Assembly: GCA_001910725.1 (NCBI GenBank) | Contig: MJGA01000012.1 | Location: 887,165 to 951,164, forward strand | Reading direction: 5' to 3' | Source: Phanerodontia chrysosporium | Lineage: Eukaryota > Basidiomycota > Agaricomycetes > Polyporales > Phanerochaetaceae | DNA length: 64,000 nucleotides | Shown: piece by piece, positions 53,200 through 63,344 of the stretch | Layout: each line of letters begins with the position of its first letter | Position numbering within the stretch: the stretch's first letter is position 1 | Program-made: the position numbers and the translations under genes | The notes under the pieces: generated by a model | Databases searched by the model: none | The model's input: the letters and a program-made list of their open reading frames with translations, nothing else | What the model was told of the DNA's origin: nothing

Positions 53200-55410
53200 A
53201 GGCTCGATTCGGCCGTTCTGCTTGCGACACAATGCTTGCCCGCAAAATTACATTCCGAACACCGGCGAACGCCCCTTTATCTGCCATTCCCGCCTCGACA
53301 ACCTGCGCCAGCATGCTTAGACCGTGCACGCTGACAAGGCCGACCAGAACGAACACATGATGCTCGAGCTCACGTCGCTGCACGCGACAATGATCGCTGC
53401 AGGCAAAGGCGCCCCACACGGCAAGCGCAACCAAAACGCCCCCGCCGCCAGCGCAGCCGCAGCCGCAGCCAGTGTCAGCAACATAGACGGTAGCATGCCT
53501 TCCATGGCCGTACAGCAGGAGGACTTGCCCATATCGATGCGTCCTGGTACCAGCACAAGCTACAAGGGCGGCGACGATTTTTTTTCGCAGTCCTACCGGA
53601 TGAAACGACAGCAGGCATTCCTTTCGTGACGCCGGCCAGTCCTTTCGCGTCCCCCCAGCGTCTTCCACCGCTGCAGCCCACCTCCATCACGGACACGCCC
53701 AACATGCCAGTCAGTCCTTTCTCGCCCCCGCCTCCACCCCATTCAGCTTCAGTCTCCCCGATATCGGGCTTCTTCCCGGTCCAGCCAGTCGGCCAGGAAC
53801 TAGCAGCCGTCTCCCAATAGCGAGCGGCAGTGCAAATCGATCACTCGCAACCCTCTCTGCCATCGTCGCCGCATCCGGTGCTCCGGTGCTCCCTCTCCCG
53901 AACACAGCGCACCAACTTCCCTACCCACCGCTCGTCGTCCCGCAGCAACGTGAGCAAGCCAGAACTCCGCTCACACCATCATACGTACTACCCCTACACG
54001 CACCATCAGGTGAGTTTCGCAGCGTCTGATCCGAGTCTCGTCGTTACTTGCCCTCCGCGCGCAGGTCCGTATGCAGCCTACCGGGATCGAGGACCCTGCA
54101 CAGCAACTTGGCCACCCCAGCCAGCTACTATTACGGCCCTGGACCTACGCTACCATCCTTGGTCGGCGCTCGCCCCGAGCTATCCCTATCGCTCGCCACT
54201 GGGCACGGACGGCGTGGTCCCGACAGACTCGCTGGCGTTGGAGGATACGAACCACCATCCCCTGCTGGACCCTACGGCGACTCACCATTTTCCTTCCATG
54301 CACCTGCGAGCAGCACCCCATCCAGCGCGACGTGCCCCGCCGAACGTGAACGCGATGCACCACCACCTCCCGTCGCCAATCCTCGGAAACGACCCTACAC
54401 AGGATCCGACGACGGCGACCATGACGACGACGACGGGTGCGGCCCACACGAGCACGCCGAGCATCCCTACTATGGACCCTACCGCGAGCCACGAGATGTA
54501 CGCCCGTATAGCTCTGGCCGGCGCCCCGGGACAGCTGGCTACGACTACGGCGGCGAGTCTCGCCCTCAGTCTCGACGGCTCTCCGTCATGGAGCTCTGCA
54601 ATGACGCCGATGCTCAGCCAGCAGCTCGACCAGCTCTACCACTGCCAGGCGGCCCGTCTCGGCCCACGACCTCGTCCGGGATCATCTCCGGTGTCGAACA
54701 GCTCGCACCCTATGACCGGACACCCTCCCCAGCAGCGGGACCCGCCCTCGCCGGCGTTGGCCCCGGTGGCTCGCTCGGCGCCGCCCGCCCATCGATACTC
54801 GCAGGAGCTCTGCCGACAGCAGGAGGAGCAGATGCGCTGCGCGCAAGCCCAGCTGCATCACCAGCAGCAGCAGGCGGCCCAAGTGGAGCGGGAGTGTCGC
54901 CGTTCGGAGGAGGAGCAGTTCTTGCTCTAGTTCAGCGAGAACTACCTCCAGCCCTCGGCGGGCGGGAGCAGCACCGCGGGGATCGCGCCCCCCCAGCCCT
55001 CCGCATCTCCACGCGCAGCAGCAGCAAGTCCAAGAAGCTCCGCGTTCGCACGCGCAGCAGTTCTTTGCGGGAGCCCTCCAGCTTACGGCGCACCAAGCCT
55101 GGCGCAGCAGCAGCATCTACCGCTAGATATGAATCTCCTTCGGCGGCGGCAAGCCGACAATAACGGCCATCTACCCCACTTCTACGACAAGTCCGCAAGT
55201 CACCAGCATTCCAAAGAGTCCAAAGAGTCCGCTTGTGCTCCGGGCCGACACCGTCACTGCTTCAACGGTCTTCGCGCCCCCCGTGCCAACAGACTCCGCG
55301 AAGTTCACGAACTTCTAGCAGTTAGCACGAACGACAATGTCCTTGTTGGCGGGCCGCAGCTTCATTGGCAAAAAGGTTGGGCAAAGGTAATGTCAAACGT
55401 TGTAAAATAA
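53200..55410 (+). pseudogene. C2H2 zinc-finger transcription factor, decayed
   Basis: Looks like an Agaricomycete C2H2 regulator. NTGERPFIC then SRLDNLRQHA lies at about 53258-53310, where a TAG stop replaces the expected Gln codon before TVHADKADQNEHMMLELTSL. Downstream the protein-like text moves between frames: LPPLQPTSITDTPNMPVSPF (53650-53710), SLATLSAIVAASGAPVLPLP (about 53845-53905), NPRKRPYTGSDDGDHDDDDG (about 54375-54435), SRRLSVMELCNDADAQPAA (about 54560-54630), and HRYSQELCRQQEEQMRCAQA (54790 on) until a TAG at 54928, after which FSENYLQPSAGGSSTAGIAP continues in the same frame. At least two in-frame stops and several frame changes without introns make this a relic, unless the assembly is poor here. 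Confidence 0.7.
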
Positions 55411-55905
55411 TCAACGTGTCGCGAGGTGAAGTCCTGGTTAGCGAGGGAAGTGAATAAAACAGTTTAGATTGAACCTTGGGTGTTACTAACGCTGCACTTG
55501 TGTGATAATTGCTCTCCCGCGCGCAAGTCAATTTCAATGCGTCCAGCCAGAGTTTACATTGCGAGATGTAGCGAGGGATCAAATGTGCCGCGCGATATAG
55601 CAGAGCCACCCCAAGAACACCCATCCACCCACCATTGGGACTTGTGGCTTGATAGGTCTGTAACTGTAACCCTGCTTCCTGCAGAGTTACCATATTTGGA
55701 CACACTCAGACCATTATGTAATCATCAGGCTCTTGTCCGCTTGTCTCACTCTGTTGTAGATTAGACACTATCACCTGCTCCTTGCACACCTGTACAAGTA
55801 GACAGTTCATCGAAATCCTACAGCTTGGTCCTGTTCTTGTCACGGAGCAGAGACTCAACGCTGCACGAGGGAGGGCAAATGGGGAGGTCAACGATGAGGC
55901 GCAGC
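55411..55905. other. Intergenic stretch
   Basis: No gene recognised. Confidence 0.4.
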
Positions 55906-56383
55906 TGTCACAGATGTGACGGCGCAGCCCTATTTTTCGCCGATTTTTGGCTATTTTCCTCGATTAATCCAACGGGCATGCAGCCCTCGCGCCGTCTGGA
56001 GTCCCAGCCGCCCACACACAGCGCCTGGCCACTCAGCGCCAGCGCCCTAATGGCGCATCACCCCTAAACGCCAGCACATCCCGCTGCGCGTTTAGACACT
56101 GCCCAGATCACCGGTCTGCCTTGCAACCGGTCCCCCGGATTGCCGAGGAGGCACTGTCATCCACAATGACTCCCCTCGCCGAGACACTCTGAGCTGTCAT
56201 CCTGTTGACACAGCCTCGGCCCGACGCAGCCTCAGCACACTGCCAGCTGACGCAGCCTCATGACACAGCCCCGGTACAGCCTTGCCGCGCAGCCCGCGTC
56301 GCAGCCTCGCAGGCTGTGCTGAGCACTGCCCATCAGCTTATGTAACCGTACAGCCTGCCCTGAACTCTTGTAGTGTATATAGG
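55906..56383 (+). mobile_element. LTR-like sequence 1 (5' part)
   Basis: Starts TGTCACAGATGTGACGGCGC and ends in a TATA-like TAGTGTATATAGG just where LTR-like sequence 2 begins. It contains imperfect GACGCAGCCTCA repeats at 56215-56265. The start has the TG of an LTR and an inner GTCAC/GTGAC palindrome. No coding part of a retrotransposon is present. Confidence 0.5.
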
Positions 56384-56782
56384 TGTCACGGATGTGACGG
56401 CGTTGTCAAAGTAAACCCCGCTACTTACCTTAGTAGCTTTGGTGGGGTGAGACTTGACTGCGAGAGTGAAGTGGTGGTAGACGAGGTAGATGATGCTGGG
56501 GACTTAAGCCCAGCAGAGCCCGGTATATATACATGAAGGGGAGGACCCCTGGTACTACCCGAGACCCTTGATACTGCCCATCACATGCGCGATGGCGTGA
56601 TGATGGTGCGATACTTGCCAAGACACTCCGGGCTCGGCGAAGTCTAAAGCCGAGTACCGGATGTGTCCGGAACCTTCTACGCTATTCTAGAATACACTAC
56701 CCGGACCCTGGGTCCGGCTACCTACTATACCCTTGTACCGGAGCGTCTACATCATAGATAAGATAAAGATAAGATCCTCACA
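56384..56782 (+). mobile_element. LTR-like sequence 2, probably a solo LTR
   Basis: Starts TGTCACGGATGTGACGGCGT, the same 5' end as sequence 1. It contains a core promoter-like GGTATATATACATGAAGGGG at 56521-56540, then ACCCCTGG and several CCGGA repeats, and could end at CCTCACA (56776-56782), giving TGT...ACA. No target-site duplication was found, so the 3' end is a guess. It lies directly in front of the truncated SNF2 gene. Confidence 0.55.
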
Positions 56783-56843
56783 TGACTCTGAGTCCTTTCC
56801 CAGCACGTGACCAACACGTGACCGCGTTCTGATGCGTGCCTGT

Positions 56844-56873
56844 CCTAACCCTAGTCCATAACCCTAACCCCTG
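56844..56873 (+). repeat. Short interstitial telomere-like motif
   Basis: CCTAACCCTAG, then a 6-nt gap, then ATAACCCTAACCCC. Only about three CCCTAA units, so it may be chance or a repair scar. Confidence 0.4.
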
Positions 56874-56976
56874 GCGCCTACTGGGTGCTTACGAGAATAA
56901 AACCGTAGGGAATGAGAAAACTGTGACAGATAGTGCCGATGCCGGTAATCGCGACTTCAGCGTCGGACCATAGCGC

Positions 56977-58959
56977 CTAGCAAGAATGATCATCTGTGGG
57001 CAAAGGCCGGAATGCAGTTGCACGCACCGTGCGCGTAGTAAGAATCACTTTTCTGTACGGCTCCATCTTGCTCGCTTGCCAGATCGAGTTCCAGAACGCA
57101 CCCCGATTCTCCGTCTCGTACTTGCCGCTGTAGACGAAAATGTCTGTGCTCCCTGGTTGTAGCCAGCGGACAAGCTCTTCCCGCCATTGGTTGAGTAGAG
57201 AAGGCGGCACCACGATAATCGTGGGCCGTGACTCGTCCAACTCCGTGTGGGCTTCCTCTGTAACGGTCGTTAGCCGTTTGTCATTGCTGGTTGGCTCTGC
57301 GGAGTTGTGGTTGCTGGTGGCGACCACGACATGCGGCAACAAAGACTAGAGTGGGAGATGTAACTCACTGAACATTCCCGGGTAAGTCTTCTGCAGTTTC
57401 TTATGTTCAATCGCCCAAATGCGATATGCAATAAGACTGATAATCTGCAGTGTTTTCCCGACACCGACCTCGTCGAGAAGCAACATTGCATTCTTCTTGA
57501 ACATTTGTTCTGAAAGCCGGTAGAGGCCAACGACTTGGTGGTACTTGAGCGTCGCAGGGACTTTTCGGTCCTCTGGCCAGTCAGCTTTGTTCGCCTCGCT
57601 GAACTCCCCATACGGATCGAGATGCTTCACCAGCGTCGGAAGTCCATCACTCGGAATTCCGAGGTCCTTGAACATATCACCTGGCGACATCTGATTCAAC
57701 TTCGACACCGCCGCCAGATCCCAGACCAATTCGCCGTTGTTCTGGTCAGCATCGAAGACACGAGTAGGCTGAGAGTCCTCATCCATGCCATCAAGCGCTG
57801 AAGCAATGTCGCCATCGATCGCGGACTTCAAGGCTGGGTCCGTCAGCTGAAATATCTGAAGACCAAGGTCTTTGTTGATCTCTGTATAGAAACTCAGTCA
57901 GGAAATCCCCTAGAATTCATGTTGCGTACTTGTGCCGTTTTCTGTGTGGAGTGCTGACTGTATCTTTCGAAGATACTCTGTCAACTCCAAGTTCTTGCGG
58001 ATGTTTTCTTCAAGTGCCACAAGCCCGCGGAGTTGTAGGAGTTTTGGCGCGTGCTTGGTGATCGTGCGAATCTCCTGAATGGCTCCCGCACTCATCCCCT
58101 TTGTGAGAGTATCCAATTCTGTGATATACAGTGAGAAACTTATGCACTGATAGCATGATGGAAGTCCGCACTATGCCTCGCGGTCTCGACTTTCTGTTCA
58201 AGACTACGCATCCTGTCCAAACTCCGCTTCATGGCTGACTTGTCCTTGCTGATTATGACTGAGTACAGTGTGCTGACCCAAACTCGGAGATGCTCGGCCT
58301 CTTCGTGGAACATGAGGCTGATGTCAGGATCAAGAAGGTGGGCAACAATGTGGGCACTGTGGGTCTTTGCGATAAAGTCCGCAGAAATTCTCTGGTGCTT
58401 TGGTCAGACAAGGTAAACACTCAAGTATTAAAGTACGTACGCTTGTATTCGTGTCCATGGTGTTCAGTTTGCGCATCAAGTTTGGGTAGTCGATTCCAAG
58501 CTCCTCGAAGAGAGCGTTTGCTCTGTCCGTGACTTGCCACTCGACGCGACATCGGACAAGTTTGAACCATACTTCGATGAGACGTACAGCCTCCTTGTCC
58601 TGAGCTGTGCACGCTGCATGACTGCCTTGACAAAATCTTTCGCGGGCCTTGCCTTTGTAGCTGGATAACCGTGTGATGAAGTTCTGCATGCTTTTCCGTT
58701 CCTTCAAAGTTACCACAGGCATTAGGTCTGGTTGGGGATGGTCGTCCCAGATGGGACGCTGGATACCCGTGGCTGCCTGCCACTGCTCCATGGTCCAAAC
58801 TAGAGGGGCGTACGTGAGCACCTTGCGCCAGCTTGCACCCATTTTGCTGAGGTACGCCGGGCTCTCTCGTGAAGGTGGGAAGGGAAGCACAACCGACAGG
58901 TCTGTGGTCATATATAAGGGTACGATGCTCGCACCACCATCATCGTTGATCTGCTTCAT
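56977..58959 (-). CDS. SNF2-type ATPase, truncated after motif Ia
   Basis: Start ATG 58959 (MKQINDDGGASIVPLYMTTD). The long N-terminal part is helical with no known domain (LDRMRSLEQKVETARHSADF). The SNF2 ATPase begins with PATLKYHQVVGLYRLSEQMF (the Q-motif region), then LLLDEVGVGKTLQIISLIAY (motif I) and TIIVVPPSLLNQWREELVRW (motif Ia), and FWNSIWQASKMEPYRKVILT. It then stops at 56977. The DExH box and the whole second helicase lobe, each essential in SNF2 enzymes, are missing; LTR-like sequence lies just downstream. As it stands it cannot be an active translocase. Exons are separated by short introns at about 57240-57345, 57880-57905, 58110-58160 and 58400-58440. Confidence 0.7.
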
Positions 58960-59439
58960 GGGATTTAGTCAAACGAAAAAAAAATCCCTGATTTTGATGA
59001 GACATCTTGGTTACTCCTATATCCTACTGGTTCATCCGTGCAAATAAGATCACCAGGCCTTGCACGCCATTGGTGACCACTGAGGTGCAGGGACGTGCTG
59101 CGAGCATCTCATTAGTGCGGTGATGCGTGCCTCACCAGAGCACTGGGCACCGAGCCGGGGCATAGGACACATCGCTTAGCCAGCAGCCGCAGGCGCCGAG
59201 CACTGCAGTGGTCGCCAGAGGCGACCGCGCGGACTGGGCCTGCATGGGGTACGTCACTGTCGTGACGGCTGCCGATGGCGACCACCTCCGTGCCTCTGAT
59301 GGTACTCAGTCCGGCAACTTGCAGTGACATCTGATAACGTTGACGCAGTAGACAATGGAATGAACGTTGATCGCGCCATATTCAAATTGGAGGAACATAT
59401 AAAGCATTGGGGATACCTGCCGGACTTTGTGAGCTCGTC
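58960..59439. other. Divergent region upstream of the SIM-protein gene
   Basis: Between divergent starts 58959 (minus) and 59440 (plus). It holds the palindrome at 59210 and a CATATATAAGG-type TATA box just inside the minus gene (58911). No gene. Confidence 0.5.
59210..59226. repeat. Perfect 7-bp palindrome, left
   Basis: GGTCGCC-AGA-GGCGACC. Same stem as at 60453-60469. Confidence 0.8.
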
Positions 59440-60374
59440 ATGGCTTCGCAACCCACGGCCCCTGCTACATTCAAATCTCAGCTCAAGAACCTCCTGACGC
59501 AAGAGAGAATCAGATATGTTCATTATAATGTGCTCTTGAAGAGAATTGTACGATGCAGCTGCTTTTCTATGACCTTTGCTGATCTGCGTTTGTAGCGCGA
59601 TGTGATTGCGGCGCACAGCGGAGACCCGGATGCTCAGGAGGTCGCTAGGCTGATGAGCACAAGGAATGGGTCTCCTTCTGGCGAGTTGCTCGCTGCCTGT
59701 GACTGGGTGTACAAGTTGCAGTTCCAGGAAAACTCGAACTCCCATGGGGAAGAGGACTCCGATGACAGACGTGGGAGCGACTCTGACACTCAGATATCCA
59801 CAGAGGAGCTCATCAGTCACGAGCCTTCCACACATGCTTCCTCCAACGACGACGAGGACGACGAGGACGAGGACAAAGAACACGAAGTCGTTGACCTGAC
59901 GCTGTCTAGCGACGACAATGTCGACGAGGGTGGAGTGCAGCACTCCGACCGCACGGATCGCCTCGTCATAGACCTCACTCTGCTGGGTGACGATGAAGAC
60001 CCCAGCGTCGCCGTCTGTCACTCCGAGGAGCGTTACTTGGCCGATCGCGCCCGCAAGGTGATCTCGGAGTTGATCTCCGACGGGCCGTGGAGCAACGGTT
60101 GGATCGCTGCACGGAGATTCATTGTATGCAGATGCTGCTTATTTCTCAGCAAGGTCCACACTAATCAACAATGTATCCGCAGTCGAACTGTATGCACAAA
60201 CATGGAGAGCCTGCCACCTTTGTTGGGCTTCTGCACCTTGTGGAATGTCATGACCTCCCGGAGCTGGCGAACTGCATGGAGGCCATGGGATACCAGGCCT
60301 TTGCCGACAACGAGACCTTCGTTGCTGCCCTTCAGATTCTCGCTGCTAACGACGATTGTGATATCGCAGCGTAA
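59440..60374 (+). CDS. Acidic protein with two SUMO-interacting motifs
   Basis: Three exons (59440-59547, 59596-60123 and 60183-60374) join in frame to 275 aa. No enzyme domain was recognised. The middle is strongly acidic (SSNDDEDDEDEDKEHE) and holds two classical SUMO-interacting motifs followed by Ser/Asp: VVDLTLSSDD (about residues 149-158) and VIDLTLLGDDEDPS (about 174-187). This pairing suggests binding of SUMO chains, as in SUMO-targeted ligases, but no RING finger is present. The C-terminal part (CMHKHGEPATFVGLLHLVEC) is helical. The start is chosen at ATG 59440 because it opens the well-formed helix FKSQLKNLLTQERIRYVHYN. Confidence 0.7.
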
Positions 60375-61093
60375 ACTACCTTTGTATCGTCATGTACATC
60401 AAATGGCTTTTGTATCGGCTGCATTGTCATGAATAAATCGCTGCTCGGCAATGGTCGCCAAGGGCGACCACCACGACGCGTGTGCACGGTCCTATGGGTG
60501 CTGGCTGGGCAGAGGCGCTGAAGTGGGCTGCCGTGCGGGTGGACGCCAGTGGCGACCACTCTCGCGGTGCGGCCGCTCATCGACTACCTTCATCACTCTA
60601 CTGTTAATCCCCAGCCAATCAATGATATTGATGGCAGATTCTGTTCCAATTTAATTTCATTGCCATCATGGCAATGTCACAAGGGCAGGGTAGACTGGAA
60701 TACTGCCCATTCTGCTGCCAAGTTCCCCGATTTTGCCATGTCCAGCTTTACGCCTGTTGAAACGCTCTCAAGCTTAGAACACAGCTGTTTATGTCACCGC
60801 TAGGCCCATAGAAATCAGTGCACACGTGTTATTTCTAGCCAAGTTCAGACTCCGCCCACTAGTGGAATCGTGCCATTAGGCTTTGCCTTTCCTGGTACGT
60901 AGTTTGTTTAGCGTAGGTCACCTCCGCGTCGCTTAGGGTCGCGATGCCATGTCATCAATGCGACCCTTGATGGGCTCCATCTGCCTTTCATATATCTTTC
61001 CACTACCCTTCGTCAACACTGCCCATCGCCTCCATTTTTTTTATCGGAAAGCTGCGCTCCACTTGTCGCTCCTTGTTAATCATAACCCAAATC
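60375..61093. other. Intergenic region with palindrome
   Basis: Palindrome at 60453; a related GTGGCGACCAC at 60548. No gene was recognised to 61093. Confidence 0.5.
60453..60469. repeat. Perfect 7-bp palindrome, right
   Basis: GGTCGCC-AAG-GGCGACC, 79 bp behind the stop of the SIM-protein gene. Confidence 0.8.
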
Positions 61094-61689
61094 ATGACAC
61101 ACCCTGCCGATAGCCTCCCAGACATGACCATCGACTGGTGGCCGTCTGTAAGCGAAGGTATCACCAGTGCCAATGCCAGAGAACATGCAGCTGTCCTTAC
61201 ACGCATCCGACACACTCCCGTCCAATGGCGCGAAAAGTCAGAAGATGTCAAGTTCCGTCGCGGAACTGGTTTCCGCCGTCTCCGCATCGCTCACTGCCCA
61301 GAGCAGCAAGAGAATCACTTCGCATCTCTTTGCAACCCCGATGACGGATTGCTCAAGGTCGGCGACTTCATCTCCCTCTGGCACGGTTCGGGGATACCTA
61401 CAACGAGAACTACTGCTTGGGTGTTGGCCAGATCATCCAAGTCCACGCGCTGTGGCGTCGTCATGTCACCTTCACCGTTTTCGCCAATGTGCTCGAGAAG
61501 ACCATCGGGTTCTACCTCACCATTCGGCGCTGCTACGTTACACTCCTTCCAGATCTCGCGGTCCGCTACCAGGAAGAACACCACATGTACTGGGAGTACA
61601 TCGAAAATCCATCTGGCCTTGGACCTCTGCCGCTCATACCACCACCTCCCCGTGTCCAACCTTCGGTAACGTTCGCCGACAGTCATTGA
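61094..61689 (+). CDS. Hypothetical protein with an apparent frameshift
   Basis: Not recognised. From ATG 61094 (MTHPADSLPDMTIDWWPSVS) one frame runs to GDFISLWHG near 61390. The clearly coding C-terminal part is in another frame: FGDTYNENYCLGVGQIIQVH, then FTVFANVLEKTIGFYLTIRR and HMYWEYIENPSGLGPLPLIP, ending at TGA 61687-61689. The two frames meet at CACGGTTCGGGG (61381-61393). One missing base would explain the break; no GT-AG intron fits. Confidence 0.5.
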
Positions 61690-62473
61690 GTTCCCCGTTC
61701 ACCTCCTACCCCAAATTCAAAGTTGCAACGCTGCACCCTTCTTGGTCACTTCTTCCCATTCTTTTCAACTCCTAAAACCATCCGTTGCCCAACCACATCC
61801 CCTCCCAAGTGACGGTTCCCTGTGCTCCCTGGTCAAAGTTGCATAAGGACGATGAACCATTCAACAAGCAGTCAGCGGGGAGGAGGGGAAGACGGACTTG
61901 GCTGAATATTTGCTCGGACGCATCGGACTTTACTTGACGCATCGGACTGTCGGACCTTTTAGCACCATTATTCCAGAAAGCTGTGGAAGCAGAAGATCGA
62001 ACCCTCTCTGAGACTTCATATTTACTTGTTCGCGTTTTGAAGGCATGTCGTAAAACTAGAATACAATAATGTCTGCAAGCACGTATCCCAGCTCTGAGTG
62101 TCCATAGTTAGACCTGATAACCGAACTGTGTCCAGCTCCACGACGTAGCAGTTACTAAGCCAGTTCTACCATTACTGATACATCTCTGAACATTAATGAA
62201 ATGGAACTCGGAATAGCCTCTCACACTCTTATACATTCAAGATCGATGTCGGTTCACCTCTTGTACATGTATACCTACGAGCAACACTGCTCGTCGAGTC
62301 TGCGCGGGCCCAGACTCAACCACTAGACCTGCACTGTATTTGATTCTTGCACACTATTTCTGTCCACTTGAGCCTCTGCGAGAGCATGCGAAACGGGTGA
62401 TGTATTGAAAAAACAAAAAAAAACAAAAACAAAAAAAACGATCATCGAAGGAAGGCGCGCGCCGCATCTCCGA
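61690..62473. other. Intergenic region
   Basis: No gene recognised. An A-rich run (AAAAAACAAAAAAAAACAAA) lies at 62407-62440, downstream of the minus-strand gene at 62474. Confidence 0.5.
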
Positions 62474-63344
62474 CTACTCCTTTCTCTGCCGCTTTTTCGC
62501 CCGCCTTTCCTCGCTACCCGTGGTGTTTTCGTTGGACCCAGTCGCCAGTGAACCCATGGCCTTCTTTCCTTTCGCGGGGTTCGGGTTGACTGCTGGCCTG
62601 TGGGCGTCGAAGTTCTCGAACGCATCTGCGAGTCGGTCAAACTTCTCCCCGATCACGGTTTGCACATCGCGGAATTGACTGATCTCGCCGGCGATCAACT
62701 TGCCGAGGGCTCTGATCGTGTCGGTCATGCGCTCGATGGCCACTTCGAGAACGATGACACCAGTCTCGAGGCCTGCTTCGGTGTTGAGGTCCATGCTCGC
62801 TTGCGGAGCCTCCAACTGTGGCTCGTCATCGGAGTCGATGACGGAACTTGTCTTCGGCGGCATGGCAGCTTTGCCCTTCGCGTCTGCCGGCTTCGCAATC
62901 CGCGGGCGCATTCCGCTCACGGCAACCCCGTTCACGGTGCAGAGACGCTTGTGGAGAGCGCACTCCGTGCAGGTCTTTGCACGACCAGACCGCCACGAGC
63001 AGTCGATGCCGTGCCTCCGGCAGGTGTCGCATGCCGTCGGCTTCGACGACTCCGCCTGCACGTCTGCCTTTGCTTTCGCTGCCTCCTCCGCCTTGGCCTT
63101 TGCCTCCTCCGCCGCGATCTTCCGCGCAGCCAAGTCGCGCTTCCGCTCCTCGGCCAAGCGAAGCTCCTTCCGCTTCTGCTCCAGCTGTGCGCGGAGCTCT
63201 GCCAGCCTGCGCTGCTTCTCCGACAAATCGGCGGCCGAAGCCTCCAAGCCGCGGACAGCTGGTGGAAGTAGGTTATTAGTGACCCTATATTGCGCATTTC
63301 AGACATTTCCCACCTGTGGGCTTGAGTTCGTTTGAAGGCGACAT
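62474..63344 (-). CDS. Coiled-coil protein with a Zn2Cys6-type cluster
   Basis: Two exons (63344-63314 and 63258-62474) join in frame to 271 aa. A long coiled coil comes first (residues about 20-80, e.g. LEQKRKELRLAEERKRDLAA). Then follows a six-Cys cluster CDTCRRHGIDC...CTECALHKRLC with spacing CX2CX6CX9CX2CX6C, which fits a fungal Zn2Cys6 DNA-binding domain. The order is unusual, because classical Zn2Cys6 regulators carry the cluster at the N-terminus with the coiled coil behind. A second helical part (LEVAIERMTDTIRALGKLIA) and a basic end (EERRAKKRQRKE), probably a nuclear signal, follow. There is no activation-type middle domain; similar short proteins are multi-copy in Agaricomycetes. 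Confidence 0.7.

Noticed and set aside
54145..54492. Minus-strand Arg-rich frame in the zinc-finger relic
   Set aside because: Antisense shadow of His/Pro-rich coding text.
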